From the NCBI GenBank assembly GCA_003116975.1, contig BGKB01000266.1, positions 1-48,414 on the forward strand: 48,414 nucleotides of DNA. Reading direction: 5' to 3'. This stretch comes from Aurantiochytrium sp. KH105 (lineage: Eukaryota > Sar > Bigyra > Thraustochytrida > Thraustochytriidae). Within the stretch, counting starts at the first letter, position 1; every line of letters starts with the position of its first letter. Position numbers and translations under genes: made by a program. A model generated the notes under the pieces. It was not told the origin of the DNA. It made no database searches and was given only the letters and a program-made list of their open reading frames with translations. This document shows, piece after piece, positions 46,928-48,414 of this stretch.

Positions 46928-47545
46928 TTACGCTGACGACGCAGGTGCGACAAGAGGCTTGTGGTACACTTGAAACTTGCACTTCACGGCAAGCAGATCT
47001 GCGAGCGCAGGATAGCTTTCCTTAAAGTCTTCGACAGGGCCGGGTTCGTAGCCAAGGCGACAATACCATTTGTGGAGCCTCTGCTTGAAAGGATGCACAT
47101 ATTCTGCAGGCGAGAGGATCTCAAGGCGCATGACAGTGCACCCTTTAGAGCGAGCATGGGTCTCCGCAGCTTCAATAAGCTGGCTGCCAAGGCCAAGGCC
47201 GGTTGCATTCTCTGCCACGGCGAGCATACCGAGCTCGGCAAGCTCTTCGTTATCTTTTTTGAACGGAGCTTTACACATGACGCTGCCCAGGATCGTCTCG
47301 TCGTCTTCGTCGTCTTCCTTGCTGAAGATCAGAAGCAACTCCTCCGCGAGGAGCAATTTCTTGACCTCCTCGGGATTTGTGCGCTCGGTGGCGGGGTTGC
47401 GCCACATGCCTTCTTCGCCTCGAGAATACGCTGCGTTGATGATCGTGACGAGCGCGTCAACGACCGCCCCATCTTCGGCATCCTGGGGCCGGCTGACGCG
47501 CCAGCTCGTCGCCGTCCGCGACGCGGCTTGCGCAGACTCCGCCAT
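46928..47545 (-). CDS. GNAT-family N-acetyltransferase
   Basis: 205 residues from the ATG at 47545. Seen: acetyl-CoA-binding motif A in GMLAVAENATGLGLGSQLI (Gly116-Leu-Gly-Leu-Gly120, the R/QxxGxG/A loop with Asn/Ala variation), then AAETHARSKGC and MRLEIL (beta-5 region). YCRLGYEP near 161-168 matches the usual YxxxGF/Y end of the fold. The substrate (amine, amino acid or protein) cannot be predicted. An acidic loop (EDDEDDET) sits before beta-4. Single exon. Upstream lies the coiled-coil gene on the other strand. Confidence 0.85.
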   Translation of the reverse strand: MAESAQAASRTATSWRVSRPQDAEDGAVVDALVTIINAAYSRGEEGMWRNPATERTNPEEVKKLLLAEELLLIFSKEDDEDDETILGSVMCKAPFKKDNEELAELGMLAVAENATGLGLGSQLIEAAETHARSKGCTVMRLEILSPAEYVHPFKQRLHKWYCRLGYEPGPVEDFKESYPALADLLAVKCKFQVYHKPLVAPASSA

Positions 47546-48035
47546 GTTTTGCTTTTCTCCTTTTCTTCTTTTTCAGGCCTGTCACCACGCGCGTGGCGAA
47601 AGTGAGTCTTGACTCTATCGCGACTTCTGCGCTGTGCCGAAGCCACGACTTGCTTCTGCTCAGCCTGCCGCTCGCGTTCTTCTTCTGCGCCTGGCTACCT
47701 CGCGCCGCGGTTCGAGCTCTGTTCCTCAGGAGCCCTGCCAGGCTGCGTTCATGGCCGGGCTTTACTTCGCCTCCGTCGTCAACGATGCGAATTTCATGTC
47801 AAAAATAGTTCCGCTCGGAAAATGCGTTTCGCAGGTTCCAGAGAGTATATGGAGCTCGATCAGCCAGTGGGCGACGAGGAGAACCAATCGCCAAATCCCA
47901 GGCCCCCCTCGGGCTTGGCTTCGACCAAATCCACTACCGGTGCCAGACCCGCGAGTGTCGGGCAGACAGGCGACGGCGATTAAGCTGCCCCTTTGCGCGT
48001 GGACGTGGTGTGGCACGAAGAGGAAACGAGGCGAA
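47546..48035. other. Divergent promoter region of GNAT and coiled-coil genes, with possible upstream ORF
   Basis: A plus-strand ATG frame at 47849-47983 encodes 44 residues (MELDQPVGDEENQSPN..., Pro/Ser/Thr-rich), ending 52 nt before the downstream ATG at 48036. It could be an upstream ORF or a first exon joined by splicing. I could not find a convincing junction. Confidence 0.35.
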
Positions 48036-48414
48036 ATGGGCCTGGACGCGGCCATCTTTCGTTCCAAGGGCCAGGAAAGCGCCCTGCGCGACCTCGTAGC
48101 GAGTGAGAAGGCGCGTCAGCCCGACCATGATGAACACGAGGTCGAGACGCGCGTCAATGGTGCGGTGGACCTGTGTGAACGTGTCCGCGAGCTCGCCGAC
48201 GAATGCTCCAAACGGCGTGCAACAATCAGAGAACAGGGAGAGGCGATTCGCAAAGCGATGAAAGAGCGCCAACGTGACACGAAGCGCGAGGAAGGAGGCG
48301 ACGAAGCAGCAACAGCACATGTTGCTCAAGAAAAGACCGCATATCTTAAAGAGCTCAAAGTCGAACTCAAAGCTCGCGAAAAGGACCTCAAAGAGTTTCA
48401 ACTTCAGGCCGATA
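48036..48414 (+). CDS. Coiled-coil protein, N-terminal fragment (truncated by window edge)
   Basis: From the ATG at 48036 (A at -3, G at +4) the frame is open for 126 codons to the window end. It begins MGLDAAIFRSKGQES, then turns into Glu/Lys/Arg/Gln-rich heptads (RVRELADECSKRRATIREQ, then KEKTAYLKELKVELKA-like text). Composition and codon use are those of a real gene. It is a long-helix protein with no recognisable family. The remainder lies outside the window. Confidence 0.75.
   Translation, partial: MGLDAAIFRSKGQESALRDLVASEKARQPDHDEHEVETRVNGAVDLCERVRELADECSKRRATIREQGEAIRKAMKERQRDTKREEGGDEAATAHVAQEKTAYLKELKVELKAREKDLKEFQLQAD

Overview
The window comes from the nuclear genome of a unicellular eukaryote. 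It encodes COPI beta-coat, a B-type cyclin, a PKA-like kinase, galactocerebrosidase, CDKAL1, a Grc3/NOL9 kinase and a Sep15-family ER protein. Genes are mostly single long exons, GC-rich, on both strands, with strong Kozak starts (for example GCCATGG at 29194). A few loci look spliced by short introns with TACTAAC-like branch sites. Together with the extreme density of tetra- and pentanucleotide microsatellites, this fits a labyrinthulomycete/thraustochytrid-like stramenopile. That placement is inference. One N at 9090 marks a draft assembly. I saw no rRNA, tRNA or CRISPR array.

Layout, left to right: truncated CobW/COG0523 GTPase (-); SDR oxidoreductase (+); M17 aminopeptidase of NPEPL1 type (+); BioD-like P-loop protein (-); probable three-exon small gene (-); B-type cyclin (-); repeat-rich gap; small membrane protein with an in-frame TGA (-); SLC37-type sugar-phosphate antiporter (+); BTB-BACK-WD40 protein (-); a 6.3-kb gene-poor microsatellite tract; secreted GH59 galactocerebrosidase (+); CDKAL1 (-) and Grc3/NOL9 (+), divergent from a 241-bp shared promoter with four copies of one motif; Sep15-family protein lacking the CxU redox centre (-); beta-COP (+); an IS607-like element; a CTFxP-repeat, probably ciliary, protein (+); PKA-like AGC kinase (-); second microsatellite gap; secreted cysteine-rich protein with a cationic helix (+); GNAT acetyltransferase (-); truncated coiled-coil gene (+).

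The most remarkable system is at about 35.8-38.25 kb: a prokaryote-type IS607-family transposon inside the eukaryotic genome. It carries a serine recombinase (TnpA) and a TnpB/Fanzor-type RNA-guided nuclease candidate. The nuclease has a zinc finger and a RuvC domain whose catalytic glutamate appears relocated, as described for Fanzors. The flanks hold palindromes and a short motif repeated at both presumed ends.

Housekeeping genes are unlinked by pathway, as usual for a eukaryote. Several form divergent pairs with compact shared promoters (CobW/SDR, CDKAL1/NOL9, Sep15/beta-COP). Microsatellites concentrate in 5' flanks.
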